NCBI GenBank assembly: GCA_902728285.1 | Contig: CACVBU010001197.1 | Location: forward strand, 2,009,743 to 2,073,742 | Length of the DNA stretch: 64,000 bases | From: Clytia hemisphaerica | Taxonomy: Eukaryota; Cnidaria; Hydrozoa; Leptothecata; Clytiidae | Reading direction: 5' to 3' | Shown here: positions 10,701 through 22,000 of the stretch, in pieces | Position numbering within the stretch: position 1 is the stretch's first letter | Layout: every line of letters begins with the position of its first letter | Translations under genes and position numbers: made by a program | The notes under the pieces: model-generated | Databases searched by the model: none | The model's input: the letters and a program-made list of their open reading frames with translations, nothing else | What the model was told of the DNA's origin: nothing

Positions 10701-11852
10701 CTGCTTTATTTTTCTTCTTTGATATTTGATTTTATTCTTTATCTTTTTTGTGCGTGATTTGGTTTGTTCGTCTGTTTCATTATTAGCAGGTTGAACATAG
10801 GGAACATTATTGTCTTGACATTGTTGAAGGAGTTTTTTTTCAGCCAATCGAGACTTTGAATGTGAAATATGGTGATGTTTGTAACGTCTTTGTTTACTAT
10901 CAGACCCACTACTGTGTTTACCACGCGCAGATATACTAAAGTCCATTTCCATTTCATCACAATCATCAAAAAAGAAGATTGGTTGAAGACAGTTGCCTCC
11001 CTCAAAATGCAATATTGTTTCATTTGTTGGTACTAATGACTGAAAATGGTCGTTGTTGGAAGATGCCAAAAACATCTCTATGCCAGAAGAAGCCGCAGGG
11101 TTCAAATCAAAATACGGTCTATCTTGTGTGCTTGTTTCACAGGTGATGCGGATATTTACATCCAAATAATAGGCAGTTGCAAGACAGAGAATGTACTCAG
11201 CATAAACTGCATTCTTTTCTTGATTTGCCAAAAATATTTCCCAATGATCACCCCCAAGATTAATTTGGTTTTGCATAATGACGTTTTGTAATCCGAAATT
11301 CTGGACTATATGATAAAAGTCTGTATCAGGCTGCATGTCTTTAAGAAATTTGACAACTGCTTTTCTTAACTCTCCAATGTCTGTGTATCTTCGATCTTCA
11401 GGGAGTCCTTCATAAACAGCACCTCGGTGTATTTGCTCTACGATGGCATGGAAAAAACAGTTACCATCTCCGGGTGTTGGACTGTGATGCGAGACATCAA
11501 GACCAATGAAGCGTGCTTGGGCAACCATATAATATGCTCTCTTTGCAATTCGTTCTTTTGGAGAAGGCACCCTTGCCATTTTAGAATTACTTGTTTGAAG
11601 GGAGTTTTCAACATCAAATGGTAAAACACTTTCTTCTGTTGAAGGTACGAGGGACTGAAATAGATTATAATCTGATGATGACAAAAACATCTGAATGCCA
11701 GAAGAAGCTCCAGGGTGCAATTCAAAATATGGAATGTTTTGAGTGCTTGATTGACTAGTGATCAAAATGTTGACATCTAAAAAAAAGGCAGCTGCAACAC
11801 GAATAAGGAAATCAGCCTTGGTTTCGTTCTTCTCTTGATTAGCCAAATACAT
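7593..11852 (-). CDS. Helitron RepHel-type protein: OTU protease, DUF6570-like region and HUH nuclease (helicase frame-shifted off)
   Basis: An uninterrupted ORF of 1419 codons. Residues 1-75 are the tail of the first OTU domain. Residues about 97-275 form a second, complete-looking OTU domain with D-G-N-C132-F and His269. Two CxxC pairs (about 484-487 and 518-521) suggest a zinc-binding linker. Residues about 570-700 resemble the DUF6570 region that precedes the nuclease in animal Helitrons. The HUH motif is G-Q-I-H1060-S-H1062-G within the Helitron-like N domain, and the tyrosine motif is Y1271-I-C-S-Y1275-C-C-K1278. HUH enzymes nick one strand and attach to it through tyrosine during rolling-circle transposition (family knowledge). 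The protein ends in a different frame from the helicase, which overlaps it at 7593-7732. The mapped start lies inside the old OTU1 domain, so it is not the ancestral start. Confidence 0.93.
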   Translation of the reverse strand: MYLANQEKNETKADFLIRVAAAFFLDVNILITSQSSTQNIPYFELHPGASSGIQMFLSSSDYNLFQSLVPSTEESVLPFDVENSLQTSNSKMARVPSPKERIAKRAYYMVAQARFIGLDVSHHSPTPGDGNCFFHAIVEQIHRGAVYEGLPEDRRYTDIGELRKAVVKFLKDMQPDTDFYHIVQNFGLQNVIMQNQINLGGDHWEIFLANQEKNAVYAEYILCLATAYYLDVNIRITCETSTQDRPYFDLNPAASSGIEMFLASSNNDHFQSLVPTNETILHFEGGNCLQPIFFFDDCDEMEMDFSISARGKHSSGSDSKQRRYKHHHISHSKSRLAEKKLLQQCQDNNVPYVQPANNETDEQTKSRTKKIKNKIKYQRRKIKQQKQDDLGDLKNLQQCRKDNVADNIDVPIENPQEDPLQPDIPIIEDQNPPIPMDVDINPVPGNDAVQPDGHVFDSLHPNPEVGQSVIDFLEGENNHGVATCVVCRETRPVYNPSYNNAQARVKIKVWKVNKAGICDRCRKDRTKRTSESNRINKRNNSSNKGKEKQASLKKPAKFSGHLTTDDKDLGPSSDRIRHNGMHFLPTPPFLQHLTMVERLMIAKITVCTNIHLLRYGMLSSKGHSVSIPNKMSIAKHLPLLPEEIGVIILKRKNQNITSKQYGVRRHKVEQALNGLCFGYPNGGYEDEQPETQKYDGPNCMGVQLNGRYFQYFPNSYYADTVIHQDRINQLPDEAAQLPGLKVVETQEDMTEDEKGPAPNQFFIPFNEGDDSVTGSGITCPVDPQDADKELKMIIQKMTGSEEILHQGGVASADWDRTREVPIKELKTPGFFTMVAPDIFVNGSCDITCKKLVTVHLDEWIQHIYFVGEDRVPKHPFLKFLLHNLKLRQQALDQGSFLVAQQLNDAHLTIDELRTNLNENNDQSVPLKILKMGGNLVNTHPYWVERKKELEAFVHYRRKEFGDLPAYFHTNSMAEFHWTSLALILSRYKAQSCGINQQDYYDRLSTDSRFFRQTVLENQHIVTSYFSARTINYYNTVISKLLQTNSFWFRFEFAKGRGQIHSHGVIFSEKHAKKVEESLDCGEEQRARELHEWLQTVSKNSDGVFSPMFTSLHPAGGLEVLTENEDLEWNPNKDRWAPPEGTRDPPDYDPLAVPALETCTNEDDLNEFHIDLANMVALHSCNGYCLKKKKKESKTRYCRSHFGKEDPITKKTPGKELHPFEPRIVSGGHPRYEGPRDHPRMLNHIKTLLISWQANCDCQALIDQDLLNLVKYICSYCCKGACSTEDFVTIYRELLDSAEIGTTVKNVTHRLLMQIVGIVDVPSAAADFINAGGQLYHSTNKIQRVGLSGYRQLNSKGPKNDENATNETPLDQFLGESRRQEDPDRTLYDNTKICRCKPPCGRDHVPLFTGTDVKPNLATV

Positions 11853-11956
11853 CTCCCATTGAGGGCCAGAGAAACGATTTTGATTTTGTTCACAATAATA
11901 TTGGTAAAACGCCGTCTCAGGTGTCAGGTCTCTCAGGAATTCAATGACTGCTATTC

Positions 11957-12157
11957 TTAATTTTCCAATGTCTTCAAATCGTTTTTCCTTTGGAAGTGTG
12001 AAATAAACATTGGGCGATGAATTTGCTCAAGAATAGCATGATAAAAGCAGTTACCATCAGTAGGTGTAGGGCGATGTAGCACCATGTCCAGTCCAATACT
12101 ACAGGCTCGAGCTACCAAAAAGTTTGCTTGTTCAGTCATATTAGATATTTGTGTCAC
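11957..12157 (-). pseudogene. N-terminal half of the first OTU cysteine protease domain of the Helitron (frameshifted)
   Basis: The 66-codon ORF starts MTQISNMTEQANFLVARACS and contains the OTU active-site motif D-G-N-C-F (Cys37), followed by an EQIHR string shared with the second OTU domain. A net one-base loss near 12015 ends it early. The next frame continues with the expected homologous segment and runs into the start of the ORF at 11852, so the two pieces are one ancestral domain. In the continuation the residue aligned with the catalytic His of the second OTU (N-N-D-H-F-Q) is Leu (D-Y-N-L-F-Q), so this copy would lack the catalytic His even without the frameshift. Confidence 0.8.
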
Positions 12158-12571
12158 TTTGATGATAACCTAGAAAATGTAAGAAAATAGATTATAAAAC
12201 ATTCATCACTATGAAAGGAAAATAGAGGCTGATGTATGGGAAAATTTTGGAAAATCTTCCCATAGTGGCTATTTGTTGCAGTAATGTAACAATAAGTTCT
12301 TTGAGAAAACACTTTTTAGTCAATTAATAGTCTAATTACCTTTAAGTTAATATTAATATAACATATGCATTGCTAATCAGTTACTTTTTTGAAGCAGGCT
12401 ACACGGCTTTTTGCACAATGCAATTGCGTTTTTTTGCATGACAACAAGCCTAAACTGCCCAGAATTTGTCCGTTGTTAGGAAAATTCATTGTGATGTCAG
12501 TTTTTTCTAAGGAAAATGAATACTGCGTTGACACCATTTGTCTAAATTTATTTTTTTATGTCAGAAATTAA
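12158..12571. other. Spacer between Helitron and satellite
   Basis: No gene or clear repeat. It should contain the Helitron 5' end if the satellite is not part of the element, but no terminus could be recognised. Confidence 0.5.
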
Positions 12572-14978
12572 AATATCAACACAATCGCAAGTGTATAAAA
12601 AGTATATAATTATAATAATCACGCAGTTTGAGAAAATACTAAATACTTATGTGTCTGTGTAATCTTTAAGCTTACTTGGGTGCTTACTATTGAAATTTGA
12701 ACGATTTCGGTAACAGCGGCAATAAAATATCGGTATCGGTATCGGTATCGGTATGGGGTACAGCATCTCCATAGGAAAAAGTAAACGCAAAACTTTAAAA
12801 AAAATTCTCTTAGAAGTCCCAGCAATATATTACAGATACAAATAACTACAAAAATGATTTAAAAAAAAAGAGAAACCCAAAAGTATCAAAACAATCGCAA
12901 GTCAAGTGTATAAAATAACCACGCAGTTTGAGAAAAAAACTAAATACTTATCTGTCTGTGTAACCTTTAAGCTTACTTGGTTGCTTATTTACTTGGGTGC
13001 TTACTATTGAAATTTGAACGATTTCGGTACAGCGGCAATTGGATATCGGTATCGGTATGGGGTACAGCATCTCCATAGGAAAACGTAAACGCAAAACTTT
13101 AAAAAAAATTCTCTTGGAAGTTCCCATATATTACAGATACAAAAAACTACAAAAATGATTTAAAAAAAAAGCGAAACCCAAAAGTATCAACACAATCGCA
13201 AGTCAAGTGTATAAAATAATGACGCAGTTTGAGAAAAAACTAAATACTTATCTGTGTCTGTGTAACCTTTAAAAGCTTACTTGGTTGCTTATTTACTTGG
13301 GTGCTTACTATTGAAATTTGAACGATTTCGGTACAGCGGCAATTGGATATCGGTATCGGTATCGGTATGGGGTACAGCATATCCATAGGAAAACGTAAAC
13401 GCAAAACTTTAAAAAAAATTCTCTTAGAAGTTCCCATATATTACAGATACAAAAAGCTACAAAAATGATTTAAAAAAAAGCGAAACCCAAAAGTATGAAC
13501 ACAATCGCAAGTCAAGTGTATAAAATAATGACGCAGTTTGAGAAAAAACTAAATACTTATCTGTGTCTGTGTAACCTTTAAAAGCTTACTTGGTTGCTTA
13601 TTTACTTGGGTGCTTACTATTGAAATTTGAACGATTTTGGTACAGCGGCAATTGGATATATCGGTATCGGTATGGGGTACAGCATCTCCATAGGAAAAAG
13701 TAAACGCAAAACTTTAAAAAAAATTCTCTTGGAAGTTCCCATATATTACAGATACAAAAAACTACAAAAATGATTTAAAAAAAAAGCGAAACCCGAAAGT
13801 ATCAACACAATCGCAAGTCAAGTGTATAAAATAATGACGCAGTTTGAGAAAAAACTAAATACTTATCTGTGTCTGTGTAACCTTTAAAAGCTTACTTGGT
13901 TGCTTATTTACTTGGGTGCTTACTATTGAAATTTGAACGATTTCGGTAACAGCGGCACAAATGGATATTGGTATCGGTATCGGTATGGGGTACAGCATAT
14001 CCATAGGAAAAAGTAAACGCAAAACTTTAAAAAAAATTCTCTTAGAAGTTCCAGCAATATATTACAGATACAAAAAACTACAAAAATGATTTAAAAAAAA
14101 AGAGAAACCCAAAAGTTATTTTCTCAGCCTATACTGCACAGTCTACAAGGGGGTTTATCGAGGTCAATTTTCTAGGTGCAAACTTTAATGTAGCAATAGA
14201 CAGATTGAAAATTAGTCTATGAATTTCTTGCTTCTATATGTAGGAAGCTTAGATGGGTATTAACGAGGACATAATGGCTTTCAAATTTAATCCTTTTAAT
14301 TAATCTTGATGCTGCAAAAATTCAAGCGTTTACTTGCAAGTCAAGTGTATAAAATAATCACGCCGTTTGAGAAAAAACTGAATACTTATCTGTGTCTGTG
14401 TAACTTTTAAGCTTACTTAGGTTGCTTATTTACTTGGGTGCTTACTATTGAAATTTGAACGATTTTGGTAACAGCGGCACAAATGGATATTGGTATCGGT
14501 ATCGGTATGGGGTACAGCATCTCCATAGGAAAAAGTAAACGCAAAACTTAAAAGAAAAATTCTCTAAGAAGTTCCCGCAATATATTACAGATACAAAAAA
14601 CTACAAAAATGATTTAAAAAAAAAGAAAAACCCAAAAGTATCAGCACAATTGCAAGTCAAGTGTATAAAATAATCACGCCGTTTGAGAAAAAACTTAATA
14701 CTTATCTGTGTCTGTGTAACCTTTAAGCTTACTTAGGTTGCTGTATTTACCTTTATTTACTTGGGTGCTTACTATTGAAATTTGAACGATTTCGGTAACA
14801 GCGGCACAAATGAATATTGGTATTGGTATCGGTATGGGGTACAGCATATCCATAGGAAAAAGTAAACGCAAATCTTTAAAAAAAGTTCTCTTAGAAGTTC
14901 CAGCATCAATATATTACAGATACAAAAAACTACAAAAATGATTTAAAAAAAAAGAGAAACCCAAAAGTATCAACACAA
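12572..14978. repeat. Satellite array of about seven ~310-bp units, each with an internal CGGTAT microsatellite
   Basis: Units begin near 12572, 12881, 13183, 13493, 13799, 14331 and 14636 at the string ATCAACACAATCGCAAGTC and end with AGCGAAACCCAAAAG or a variant. Every unit carries a (CGGTAT)n run of two to four copies followed by GGGGTACAGCAT. Adjacent units are highly similar with small indels. The fifth/sixth junction is interrupted by an unrelated ~215-bp stretch (about 14117-14335). No coding capacity is supported; the ORFs at 12619-12825 and 13240-13437 merely read through CGGTAT (as RYRYRY or PIPIPI). Confidence 0.9.
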
Positions 14979-17680
14979 TACCTGTTGACTTGAAAAACTT
15001 GAAAAACGAATGAGATTCTGTTTCTTTTGAAATCTTTTCAAATCAACTTTGGCTTTTAACTTTTCTTTGCTTTCGTTGGGTTGAAGTGTACGAAATGAAC
15101 AGCTGGTTGCCGACGATACGCTTCAGAAACGGAAAACGTACAACTCTGAACAAACATATTCACTTGAACCTACGCCTCATCAAAGACGTTCCGCAAATTG
15201 AATCAACGTATCACGACAAAAAAGCTAGTGCCTCGCTGTCTCACGCCTAAATGGTATTTGTTTGTTTTTGCGGAGTTGCCAAACAACAGACAGTCGGGTA
15301 CAGGCAATAATTCTCCATATTGGGACTTAAGACAGTTGCACACGACGACGAAATTCTGAATGGAAACGAGGCTTAAAAAGGGTAAAAATCGATTTTATCA
15401 CCCCGCATATCAGCTATTTTTCCCGCGCTTTTGCCAAAAGAATCGCACTCGCTCGCTGCGCTCGCTCGTGCGTAATCAAAGAAAGCATATCAGGTATGTT
15501 TTATTTAGTTTTACCAATAATTTTTATGCTGGAATTTTAAACTGCTGCATTCCAATTTAGACCTTTAGAGCCTGGTCGACCGTAGTCGGGAGACCCGACT
15601 TCTCTGTCTGTGTGGTTTCAAAAAAATATGAAAGTAGCCGGGAATTATACAAGATGCAGGAATCAATCGCAGAATTTGATTGGCCAATATTTTATTGTTA
15701 TGATTTGATAAACAAAAGTATGAAGTCAAACAGCTCTATTGTTTCAAGAAGTGGCGCTAGCTTTTAAATTGTTTTGAAAAGATAACGGTTTTTTCTTTCG
15801 TGATTTGAAGTGATTTGAATTGAGTCAATAATTCCATACTCTGTATTTCAGTGAAGTTGTTGGGATTTTGACAGGATAGAAATATTTTTGTAACAGAGTA
15901 TGGTCTCCAGACTAGGTCGACCGCCCTCCATGCAGAGCAGCGGACCGCCCAACCCCAACCGACATCAACAAACTTGTTGATCATGACATGTGTGTTGTTT
16001 ATTTGGAAAAGCCAGAATCCTCCTTCATCAATAACACAGTTGGATGGAGGTTCCCATATATTGTATCAGTATCTTGGGGACAAAGCTTTTATTTTTTGGT
16101 AAGAGGACCATCTTTGCCTGTTTCGCCAAACTCTATTTTTAGAGGCTGACATGCATATTTCAGGTAGTGAAAGATCTAGTGCAGGTGTAATTTTCACTTG
16201 GTGTGTTGAGGCAAGCTTAGTGATTCTGCAAATAGCAAAAAGTTCACATATTGCTGTATAAATTGGACTAGATTGAGGGAAATTTGGCTCATGGCCACTC
16301 TCTTCTAATTGTTTGGTTCGTGACATTGCTTGTTTACTTTTTTAGGCAGTGAAAGATCTTTAATAGGTGAAATTGTCATTCGATGTGAGGAGACAAACTT
16401 ATTTATTTTAGTAGCAGCAAAGAATTCGCATTTTATTGCTATAAATTGAACTGTAATTGGGTTTGGGTTTAGAGCCACTCTCAATAAATTTTTAGTTCGC
16501 GTCCTGCTTTGTTTACATTTTTCAGCTCGGAGCACTATGTAGAAATCGCACGGGAAATTTTTTTTGCATGTGTACTCTTAGTTCGGGGCACTAGTAATTT
16601 TTTACCGTCCCCAGACTCTTTCTAAATTTTACGAACGCGGTCAGGAGAAATTCCGTAATCCAAAGGTTCCAGATGTTAAAATTTTCCCGACCTTCAGAGC
16701 TTTAGCTTGTCGGAAGAAAATTTCTACATCGAGTACCAGATAAATACGCGCCTTGCTGATCGCCCGCGTGATCCATCCAAATACTTTTAGGCGGACACTT
16801 CAAGTCGGCTTGCATAATTTCTTATACGCGCTCCACCATTCAGATCTCTGATTCGCTTGGACCCAACCAATCAGAATATCCGCATAATCATCCTCATATC
16901 AGAATGCAGACGATCTAGGTAAACCAGACCATAAACATAAGAAATATCAAAATCAAAAAAAAAAGTTTACGCGCTGGATATGCAGGCTAACTTTAAGTGG
17001 GTTGGCAAACAATCACATCCTTCTTTCCCAGTAAGTCTTGTACTGCTGATAGTTGAAAATCTTTAAATTTCTCCACTTTGAAAAGTCTTGCAATTTGATG
17101 TTCTCTGCTTAAACTGATCGCCATATTTTTGTTGTGTTTACATATTTTTCTCATCCATAACTCCGAGAAACTCTAATTTCGCGATGAGAATAGAAGAAAA
17201 AATGAACCGTGTCCATTCATTTTATCTTCCTTCTTTTCGAGGGAACGTTGCCTGAGATTAGATTGAAGCAAAATCCCGTATTGCACCGTTTGGAACTAGT
17301 CTGTCTTTCCAATCCACTCTCCCGCGGCAATTTCTATTTTTTATAAGAACTCTTTATTATTAGCACTATTCTCGCGTTCCTGTGTCCAAGGAAAGACAGA
17401 CGCTTACTAGTCTAATGGAGAATGCAAAACGCTCTAGGGAGACCAGGCTGTAAACCAGAACATAAAATATGAAAAACTAGACTGTGAAATAGTTTACAGC
17501 CTGGATATCCAGGCTAACCTTTTCCAAAATAGACCGAGGAATGTAGTCTGCCCCATACATCGATATATTTTCCTTTTCAAAGGAGAGCCTGAGTTCCTCA
17601 TCTGTGACTTCTTTTTCCTCTGGAATTATTGCAAATCATTTCGAAAAGTCAATATTTCCTTATTAAAGCTATATTTCCAA
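14979..17680. other. Non-coding stretch
   Basis: No supported gene. Between about 16130 and 16510 two ~190-bp diverged direct repeats share GGCAGTGAAAGATCT and GTTTGGTTCGTGACATTGC-like strings. At 16620-16750 lies a fragment of the dispersed repeat of 34090-34430. A (CGCTCG) cluster occurs near 15447-15470. Elsewhere nothing stands out. Confidence 0.55.
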
Positions 17681-17689
17681 ATTAAATTT

Positions 17690-19000
17690 TTACATTTTTC
17701 ATATCCTCATTCGTATCCAGATTTTCATTGGCTAGAAATTGAAGCAACAAATCATGCCAACTTTCACCGTCCAACAACAATCTTTCATACATCATTGTCG
17801 AGATTTCTAGTTGAGAAGCTGTTGCTGGAACACGTTTACTGATAACATTGAAACAATTGAATGAACAAATGACATGAACCAGTATCATTCCCATCTTGTA
17901 AATCAAGCAGATAACTGGTCATGTTGTGTATGGAAGACTGTGATCTCATCAGCCCAAAAGTTTGATCCTCTCTTGCTTTGGTCAAGAAGTGCTTTGAAAA
18001 GTCTTTCAGTGTCTTTTTTGTACCATCATCTTTGCTCTTTTTAGTCAGCTTTCACTGTGAATCAGGGATATGTAAAGGGGATAAAAATTGATGATAATTT
18101 ACAATGGTTTCAATTCTTTTCGTATTACTGCAAAATCATGTGGCACCTCAAAACCAACAATTTCATAAAGCAGTGTCAGTTATACTTTTATTGGGAACTA
18201 AGAGCTAATGAGCTAATAAATTTCCGAATACATTAGTAAAAATGCTAAACAGAAAATAATAATTGTGCATATTGCAAGCTCTTTATAAAAAAATAAGCAA
18301 AAAAACAGCATAAAAATACGCGTTTTTTTTTTTGAGAAAATGCTTACAAAATCTTGAAATTCAAGATTAAGTTTACAATTATGGTGAATTCTGGTAACCA
18401 ATATATATCATTTTTGAAATTAGAGCTACTGTAATGGGGGCTTCGACCTATCTTGAGATATTCAGACTCAAAGCTCAAAATTTGACTTTTAATTTTGGGG
18501 TGCATTTTTTAAAAATGACATTATAGTTAATAAATAAAAAAACTCAACTAACAACTGGTTAATTTCAAGAAATCCTTCTCTGAAACACAAATTCTTTGAA
18601 AAAGCAATAATATTTTTCAACTACAAATGAAAAGATTAAATTAAAATATCCTACAAAATGCTGTTTTTGTCCATACTCCTTACATTGTGGAAATCTTCGA
18701 CAGCTTTTTATCACTTTCACAGAACCATAAATCACATCAGCTAGGTCAAACAGTGATACATCTGGAAAATATGCTGCTGGAACAATGATGACTGCGATTA
18801 CCCCATCAACTTTGTACTTTGCTTTACTACAAGCTGACTTCAAAATGTCCCGACACTGGACATTCCTTGAGCCCAAATACTTCGCAAATTCATGTTTTGC
18901 ACCGTCCTACTTTTTTTGACAGTGACTTTCTCACTTTTGACTTGCCCTTGTTTCTCACTCTCAATGTCTTTCGATACAGTGAGAACATTCTTGGCTTTCA
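17690..19000 (-). pseudogene. Degenerate coding remnants of an unrecognised gene
   Basis: Several minus-strand segments read like protein but lie in different frames. Near 18690-18915 there is a stretch containing FAKYLGSRNVQCRDILKSAC, then VIAVIIVPAAYFPDVSLFDL. Near 18110-18190 there is YEIVGFEVPHDFAVIRKELK. Near 17900-18030 there is KDFSKHFLTKAREDQTFGLM. Near 17690-17850 there is RVPATASQLEISTMMYERLL. The frames are interrupted by stops and shifts without obvious splice sites. I do not recognise the family. It lies head-to-head with the THAP gene. Confidence 0.3.
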
Positions 19001-19080
19001 TTGATCCATGGACTTATTTGATTCTTTCTGCTAGTCACCTTTGACACAATCTTTATGACTCATATCTTGCAGCTAAAGTC

Positions 19081-22000
19081 ATGGTTAAAAGCTGTAGTGC
19101 TGTAAAGTTCACTTTGGTGACAAAAAAGACCTGATGGCACTCTAATTCCACTTCACAGCCTTCCTGCAGACAAGAAAAGAAGAAGGGAATGGCTGGCTTT
19201 CTTAAACAGGAAGAAACTTCCAAAAACCGTCCTCATTTGTGGAGACCACTTTGTTGAAGGTAAGAAATGGAACCATAGCCCGGGGGGAGGCAGTGGGTTT
19301 ACCAACTGACGGTATGTGCGGCAAATAAAATGGCTTTTAGAATTGCACCCTTACAGTGCAGAAAACAATCGGTGAGATTCATACCCTTACAGTGCATTTT
19401 TCAAATTTTAAACTCTTTTAGAGCAAAAAAAATCAAGATTTTTGAGCAAAAATTTGCATTTTTTCCTACATTTGCTGAAATTTCCACCCATACAGTGCAT
19501 TTATCAAAAGTCCACCCTTACAGTATATTTCTGATATTTTAAAAAACATACCCTTAACCGCCGCACATACCCGTCGGTCAATTTGCCTGCTCCCCCCCCT
19601 TCGGGAACCATAGTATGGCAAAGATCATTAGATTTGTTTGAAAATAACACAATTTCTCTTTAATAAACATAGCTATGTCAACAGGTAGCCCCTATTTCTA
19701 TAAGTAGATCTAAATGAAATATCAACAAAGACATCTCACATAAAATATTACAAATGGTTTTAGTAACTAACAACAAGGTAGCTATATATATTATGATACA
19801 TATTCTCAACCGGTTTGTGTAAACCGCAGGTTACAGGTCACAGGTTACAGGTTACAGGTCACAGGTCAGTGATGACAGGTTGACTCTAATGAATGTCATT
19901 GCAGAGGAAAATGTTTGGAAAACACAAAAAGTTATCAAAAACATAATTCTCAAGCAATTTCATCCATTAGCCTCCGTCTCAGAACGCGGTCAGAAAATTT
20001 TGCGGATAATTTCACAGCGAAAATGCATCCAGTGAAATGTGAGTAATGTATCATGATTCAAGTCGACTGACATAATTATACACATAATACATGTTACAAG
20101 TTCTGCCTACGGATTCTCAAGCTCAGCTATTATAAAACTATTACATGTTAGTAGCAGACCCGACTGACCAATGTTATGTAGCAGGTTGAAACATGAGTTT
20201 CTACTGGAAAGATGCAGTTTGTTTTCAAGTTAAATCTTCAAAATAAAGCAAACTGTGTGGGTTTCTTTACTTCCAAACAACCTACCAATAGTTTTGGAAC
20301 ACTCCATAATAAAGGAAGATGGCTCTTCTTGTGGATTGGCTTTCTGATACCCCATATAAACACGATGTGACATGAAAGTTAAGAGACATGATTTGTTGGT
20401 TTTTGTTTGATTTGTTGACTCATATATCTCATGGAAAATGGTATAGCAAATGACTTTTCATGTATTGCTTGGCTCTACATGTGATACCTCTAAATTTGAA
20501 CACCTCCAGAATGTTGAAAAAAGCATTTTACGAGATAAGTTTCAATTATAATTTTCATGGAAATTTTTAATCGCCAGATTTGGCTTGGCGTCAGTTTTGT
20601 TTGGTTGATGTTTGGTATTGTGATCATTAAAAGCAATGAAATGCCACACAGTCACTCTACACATGATGCCTCCAGCCATGATTGGTATCTAGAATGTTGG
20701 AAAAAAACATTTTACGAGAAATTGTTGATAGAAATTATATTGACTTATTTTTACAATTTTGGCGGTGTGGGTTTAGTTGGTTGATAATGTTTACACTGTG
20801 GGATGGTTTTCAAAAAACTGTTATTGATTGTTGTTTGTTGGAATTGATTACCAAAAAAAAAGAGAACCTTTTTTTTATAAATACTTTATTTTTTTCATGA
20901 ATCGAAAAAACCGTGTGGATAGTATGTCTTGTAGTAACCAGTGCAGTGTCTGTTTTCAAATTTTGAAAGCTCTTTACCTACTGAATCTGTGAATTGAAGC
21001 TCTGACTAGCTCTATGTTTAAAACTTTGAGCCATGTTTTTTTCTTTGTTGCTATTAAAGATAGATTTTTAAATTGTCGTAATGTAAATTTATGGTAAAGT
21101 TTTAGTTTTTGAGTTTAGTTCATCAGTAGTGCATACAGTAGTATTTTTTCAGCAATCCTTTCTTGTAAATATAGTAACATTTAACCAGACTCACTGCCCT
21201 CATTATATTCAAATTTGTATTTTTTTAGGACTGATAAGTACATATTTTTAAACACCAAAACAAAGCAAACAACATGCCAGTTCTTTCTGGTGTGCTTTGA
21301 GTTCTATTTTAATCAACCCTCTCAACTGCTGATCTTTTAACTATCATTTATGAGTATAGAATGGGCTTTCATAGTACCATTTTCTCTAAGTATTTTGTGC
21401 AAATTTTCAACAAAGAAGTAGACTTCTTGACTGTCCTTGTCCCTTATGTTAAAGTTGTTCTGATCACCAGTACTTATAGCGCTGATGTGAAAATAGGTCT
21501 GCGTGAGGGGAGGTATTCTGCGTGAGTATGAGTTTTCGAAGCTGCAGCGGAGGAGATCATCTTTTATTTCAAAAATTCTCTTTACGGGGGTCAAACATAA
21601 TTTCACGAGCGTGTTTATGTAACTTATTTTTGTTTGATTTTTCTTTATTTGAACAATTATTAAAAGGGTATTCTTCGTTATTATGCATCAAGTAATGGTG
21701 CAATGGAAAATAAAAGATGACTGAATTAGGAAAAGTGAATATAGGTTTTCGTTTTTATAAGCATTATTTGGAGTATAAGATGACTGAATTAGGAAAAGTG
21801 AATATAGGTTTTCTTTTTTATAAGCATTATTTGCAGTTATTTGGAGTATAAGATGACTGAATTAGGAAAAGTGAATATAGGTTTTCTTTTTTATAAGCAT
21901 TATTTGGAGTATAAGATGACTGAATTAGGAAAAGTGAATATAGGTTTTCGTTTTTTCTCAACTTCAGTTGAGCTACAATCTGACAATGTCTGTCTGTGTG

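Larger units (their letters stand above)
6716..12157 (-). mobile_element. Degenerate Helitron transposon with tandem OTU domains
   Basis: One rolling-circle transposon on the minus strand, in order: broken OTU protease, second OTU protease, Cys-rich linker, DUF6570-like region, Helitron-like N (HUH nuclease) and the beginning of a PIF1-type helicase. It is interrupted by a frameshift near 12015 (inside the first OTU) and another near 7610-7640 (between nuclease and helicase), and it stops just after helicase motif Ia. Neither Helitron end (TC at 5', CTRR with hairpin at 3') could be assigned. It is therefore an inactive copy in this assembly, although the central ORF of 1419 codons is intact, which suggests a fairly young insertion or sequencing indels. 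The ~310-bp satellite begins about 415 bp beyond its 5' side. Confidence 0.93.
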
